A program made the position numbers and the translations under genes. This document shows, in pieces, positions 6,101 to 11,078 of a stretch of DNA of 11,078 bases. The notes below the pieces were generated by a model. It was not told where the DNA came from, ran no database searches, and worked only from the letters and a program-made list of their open reading frames with translations. How positions within the stretch are numbered: position 1 is the first letter of the stretch; each line of letters opens with the position of its first letter. This DNA is from Ochromonadaceae sp. CCMP2298 (taxonomy: Eukaryota; Sar; Synurophyceae; Ochromonadales; Ochromonadaceae), in assembly GCA_026770595.1 (NCBI GenBank), contig MU634623.1:1-11078 (forward strand), in the 5' to 3' direction.

Positions 6101-8363
6101 GCGCCTGGATGGTCGCCCTGCGCAGATCCGCCGCCAGCTTGTCCTGCCTCTTCTCCGCCTCCAGCAGGCGCTGGATCTCCATCTTCGCATTGTTGGCCAT
6201 GTCCTCCGCTGCAGTAGCGCGCTTGTTGAAAATGCCCCCAAAGAACTTGCTGCGCGATTTCCGCAAGGGCTCTGAGGGCAACTTGGCGAGGAATATTTCC
6301 GCAGGCCCACGGAGGGATGTGGGGGCTACGCCGAGCTGCACGGGCGCCGCACGCACGATCTCCATGCTCTCGTCCAGGATGTAGGGGGCGTCAAGTACGC
6401 CCTCCATGGGCCCGATCTTGCGCTCCTGGAAGACCTGCTGGTACTCGGGGCACTCCACCTGCCCGTGGATGAAGTTCATCGTCTGCGTGCGCGCGAACTC
6501 CAGCCTGAAGCAGCTGTCCTCCTGGGCGATGGAGGTGGCGGCTGACTGGTGCTCGACGCCTAAGGGGCAGACCTCGGGCAGGCCTAGGGTGGCAGTGGAC
6601 AGCGCGCTGGGGGTGTTTATACTGCGATCTGCGATAGGCAGGGCCACGTCTACCTTGCCGTTCTCTAAGGGGGGTGCGGGGAGCAGGTTGTGCACATCTG
6701 GCACGATCTCGTACCCATTCCAGATAGTGGGACCGGCGTAGGGGGCGGGTCGGAAGTCGTACTCGTGTAGGGGCCCCTCTACAGAGTGCGAGGGGGAGAT
6801 GTGCGTGTGCGCCAGCGTGGAGTCCAGGAAGCTTGCCGCGTCCCCCTCCACCTCCTCTTTCGTGACGCTGTCCTCGTACCCGCTGAAGTCCTTGCTCTTG
6901 CGCCTGTCGATGGTGGAGATCCACTTCTGCCTGCTCTCCGTGTCCGTCACGGTCATGCGGTAGGACATGTTGTCCTTCACCACCAGCTCGAACACGTGCC
7001 CCTCGGGCTCCAGTGCGCAGGGCGCTACAGTCTCAATGTCCTTCACTAGCACGAAGAGGATGGGCAGGTCGTCTGCGTACTGGTAGACGGATAGTACGTA
7101 CTGGTCCATCTCCACCCAGCAGGAGATGAAGTGAGACGCAGCCTCCTCCTCGTGCAGCTCCTTGGCCAGCTGCATAAATCCACTGCAGATGCCGCTCTCG
7201 TAGTTAAAACCTTTCACGGTGGACCCGGGTCTTCTACTGGACGTGCCCTTCGAATCCACGAAGTCCAGTCGGCGTCTCCAGAAGGCCCGGACGCTGCAGG
7301 TGCGTGCTGATATCAGTTCCAGATTCGTGCGCTTGAAAGCCTCCAGAATGCGCACGGACTTAGATACGTAGGAGGCCTCGTTGAAAGGGCTGAAGGAGGC
7401 GCAGCTGGCGCTAGTGGGTCGGTTGTACCACTCCCCGCAGGGGCTGAGCATGATGGAGTTTATCTCCGATGCCAGCGTGGCAACGAGGTTGATGGAGGCG
7501 GAGGTGTCTGGGCTGCCGGGCTTCTGCAGGCGCGGGATGACAGTGCGCATGTCTAGGTCCACCACCACTGTGTCCGAGAGGTCCACGATGTTCTCCTTCA
7601 ATAGCTTGGTGTTCGCACCCAGCAGATAGGGCGTGGGTGCCTCGACCGTCTCGATGAGCTGCAGAGACAGCAGGGGCACGTAGGTGTTGATGATGTTGAG
7701 CGGGGAGACCATCCGCCTTAGGAACTCGCACACAGCCGGGATGACAGAGCTGACCGACGACATGACCAGCACCTTCCGCTCGAGCACCAGTGCCTCCCAG
7801 GCCTTGACGAGCATCATGGGGGTCATGATGCTGAGCACTGTGTGGTCCAGCTCCACGTCCTCCACCTGCTCCACCGAGGAGAAGCGCACGCTGGCCTCGC
7901 CCGCACCCAGACCCACATCGTACTGCAGCCCCGCTCCGGGGAACACCGGCAACTCGCATAGCGTCAGCAGCGTTGCAGGTATACTGCTGGGAACCTCGTA
8001 GTCCAACAGGTCGAAGATGCGTCTGGCCACGGGGATGATGGGCAGGTTCGACACGGCCACGAGCATCCTGGTGTCGAAGCCTCGGAAGAAGGCGAAGTAC
8101 CGGAAGGAGCTGGGCGTGAGGATGAAGCTGCCGGTAGTGTCCCTGCTGGTTCTGTTCACCAGTGCGTCGACCAGGAAGAGCTTCAGCCCGGACTCGATGG
8201 CATCTGTGTCGACTCGGTCCTGCGGGTATCTCTGCACCACTTTCGTGTCGTTGGAGTCCTTCAGGAACTCCACCAAGTAGAACGAGTGGAAGAGTGTCGT
8301 CAGGTTCGCGTCGGTCCTAGCCAATAGGCAGATCGGGTGCAGGGCAGGATGGAACTGCGACAT
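3155..8363 (-). CDS. DENN-PH-DUF547 multidomain protein (putative Rab guanine-nucleotide exchange factor), four exons
   Basis: Join of 8363-4632, 4383-3997, 3778-3700 and 3549-3155: 1530 residues, TAA stop. ATG 8363 is the first in frame after a stop at 8435-8433. Domains: uDENN about 25-105 (LFHSFYLVEFL, VVQRYP, SFRYFAFFRGF); cDENN about 110-270 (ELDHTVLSIMTPMMLVKAWEALVLERKVLVMSS, PLNIINTYVPLL, PTPYLLGAN); dDENN-like to about 370; PH-like about 400-490 ending RQKWISTIDR; coiled-coil about 715-780; a disordered Ser/Pro/Glu linker 990-1130; DUF547 about 1315-1460 (DERMLFFCNVFNTIITHAV, YIIGGSTYSLMD|IEHGILR, ARPNISFVLCSVCVSSPAL, then KCIVLPELIKYYWADF). DENN domains activate Rab GTPases on membranes; DUF547 has no agreed function but occurs in plant leucine-zipper proteins. 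Splicing restores the DUF547 consensus exactly at SLMD|IEHGILR and FH|ERDPR, which supports the junctions. Whether the long first exon hides a small intron I cannot exclude. Confidence 0.9.
3550..3699 (-). other. Intron 3 of the DENN-DUF547 gene
   Basis: Donor CACG|GTAAGAAC at 3699-3698 and acceptor CCCAG|AGCGCGAC at 3551-3550, phase 1. It is 150 bases, a multiple of three, with no in-frame stop, so retention would insert 50 residues into DUF547 without a frameshift. The coding strand is strongly pyrimidine-rich throughout. Confidence 0.88.
3823..3873 (+). repeat. G-run tract (G-quadruplex-like) on the plus strand within intron 2
   Basis: Six runs of three or four G (3823, 3832, 3841, 3849, 3862, 3870) are separated by short spacers of 4-9 bases, with roughly 9-base spacing and a repeated GGGGTA element. 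The plus strand is the template strand of this gene, so the pre-mRNA is C-rich here and any quadruplex would form in DNA, not RNA. Confidence 0.65.
3940..3988. repeat. 10-base inverted repeat near the intron 2 donor
   Basis: CCCCATGCAC (3940-3949) and GTGCATGGGG (3979-3988) are exact reverse complements separated by 29 bases. The loop contains the 10-base palindrome CAAGTACTTG (3958-3967). In the pre-mRNA the stem would begin seven bases inside the 5' splice site. Confidence 0.8.
4384..4631 (-). other. Intron 1 of the DENN-DUF547 gene
   Basis: Donor GAACAC|GTAAGC at 4631-4630 and acceptor CCCGCAG|CGGAGC at 4385-4384, phase 0, 248 bases. A nearly uninterrupted pyrimidine tract on the coding strand (about 4456-4388) precedes the acceptor. 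Retention would read through to a stop at 4508-4506 and give a 1285-residue protein without DUF547. Confidence 0.9.
4599..4625 (-). repeat. ACCACAC 7-base microsatellite adjacent to the intron 1 donor
   Basis: About three and a half units of ACCACAC on the plus strand, giving GU-rich (GUGUGGU)n sequence a few bases after the GTAAGC donor in the pre-mRNA. Confidence 0.8.
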
Positions 8364-8506
8364 GGCTGGCGCACGGCGGAACGGCTCTGGGTGAACGGCT
8401 TCTACTCCCCGGAAGCCGCTGACGCCCCGAACCTACTGTTGGATCCTCTCCACACAGGTCGATGTGCTTCCCGCTCCCTTGCTGCATCCATCCTCCTTGC
8501 AATCAT

Positions 8507-8538
8507 CCAATTCGTGCTCCCGGATTGGGGCCCAATCC
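8507..8538. promoter_or_regulatory. CCAAT-box cluster with a 17-base palindrome
   Basis: CCAAT occurs at 8507-8511 and 8532-8536 on the plus strand, and as ATTGG at 8524-8528, i.e. CCAAT on the minus strand. The last two form a perfect palindrome, GGATTGGG-G-CCCAATCC (8522-8538). CCAAT boxes are bound by NF-Y in most eukaryotes and are common in bidirectional promoters. The cluster is about 145-175 bases upstream of the DENN ATG. Confidence 0.5.
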
Positions 8539-8744
8539 TGCCACCTCTTCTGTTCCGGGGGGAGTGAGTGGATTATTTGGACCCCACTCTTAGGAGGGAT
8601 TTTATCCTATCATCATAGACAAAAAGTGAGTCTTTTACAGTCGGTTGGCAGGCATAGATGCTATGACCGTTGGAGAATAATCCTGTGAAAGATCCTGCGC
8701 CGTTGCAGAGGAGCAGCAATACAAGCGCTCTCCTGCTCTGACTC

Positions 8745-8815
8745 TCTGCTCCAGCACAACATCTGCTCCTGTCTGACTCGCTCTTGCCAGTCTGCTCTAG
8801 CACAACATCTGCTCC
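8745..8815. repeat. Imperfect tandem duplication, 46-base period
   Basis: A 25-base block at 8745-8769 recurs at 8791-8815 with one mismatch (C to T at its eighth base); the preceding bases (CTCTGACTC versus GTCTGACTCGCTC) also match partly. The block starts TCTGCTC and ends CATCTGCTCC. It lies 70-140 bases upstream of the calcyphosin ATG, in the promoter or 5' UTR. Confidence 0.9.
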
Positions 8816-8866
8816 GCGAGAGAGGCATTTGCCGACTCAGATCATCCACCGCGCGAGCGGCTCTGA

Positions 8867-11078
<2,212 letters not shown>

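Noticed and set aside
8337-8567. Small plus-strand frame in the divergent promoter
   Set aside because: It overlaps the DENN start, has no recognisable motif, and contains the CCAAT cluster.

Overview
The window is nuclear DNA of a flagellated, GC-rich, gene-dense eukaryote, most likely a protist or alga. Evidence for a eukaryote: spliceosomal introns with GTAAG-type donors and pyrimidine-rich AG acceptors, a canonical AATAAA poly(A) signal, and gene families such as DENN, an outer-dynein-arm docking-type coiled coil, calcyphosin-type EF-hands and RUS. Two of the four genes belong to families with ciliary roles, so a motile cilium is likely. The RUS protein begins with a signal-peptide-like segment, which would fit an alga with a complex plastid but does not prove one. 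I cannot assign a phylum from the sequence alone.

Layout, left to right. (1) Bases 1-1026, plus strand: the 3' end of an ODAD3/CCDC151-like coiled-coil gene, cut by the left edge. (2) A 97-base convergent gap. (3) 1124-2869, minus strand: an intron-less RUS/DUF647 family protein with two low-complexity insertions and a signal-peptide-like N-terminus encoded by a hexanucleotide repeat. (4) A 285-base gap holding the poly(A) signal of the next gene and a perfect 17+1+17 palindrome upstream of the RUS gene. (5) 3155-8363, minus strand: a four-exon gene predicted to encode 1530 residues with DENN, PH-like and C-terminal DUF547 domains; the three introns sit at the DUF547 end. (6) 8364-8884: a divergent promoter region with three CCAAT cores and an imperfect 46-base-period duplication. 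(7) 8885 to the right edge, plus strand: a calcyphosin-type EF-hand gene with at least three tandem calcyphosin modules and one intron, running off the window.

The genes do not form an operon. The coiled-coil docking protein and the calcyphosin array suggest a ciliary theme, the DENN-DUF547 protein suggests Rab-linked membrane traffic, and RUS proteins act in organelle or vitamin B6-linked functions in plants. The points most worth following are the DENN-PH-DUF547 fusion, the poly-calcyphosin with its unusual inter-module linker, and the perfect palindrome upstream of RUS.
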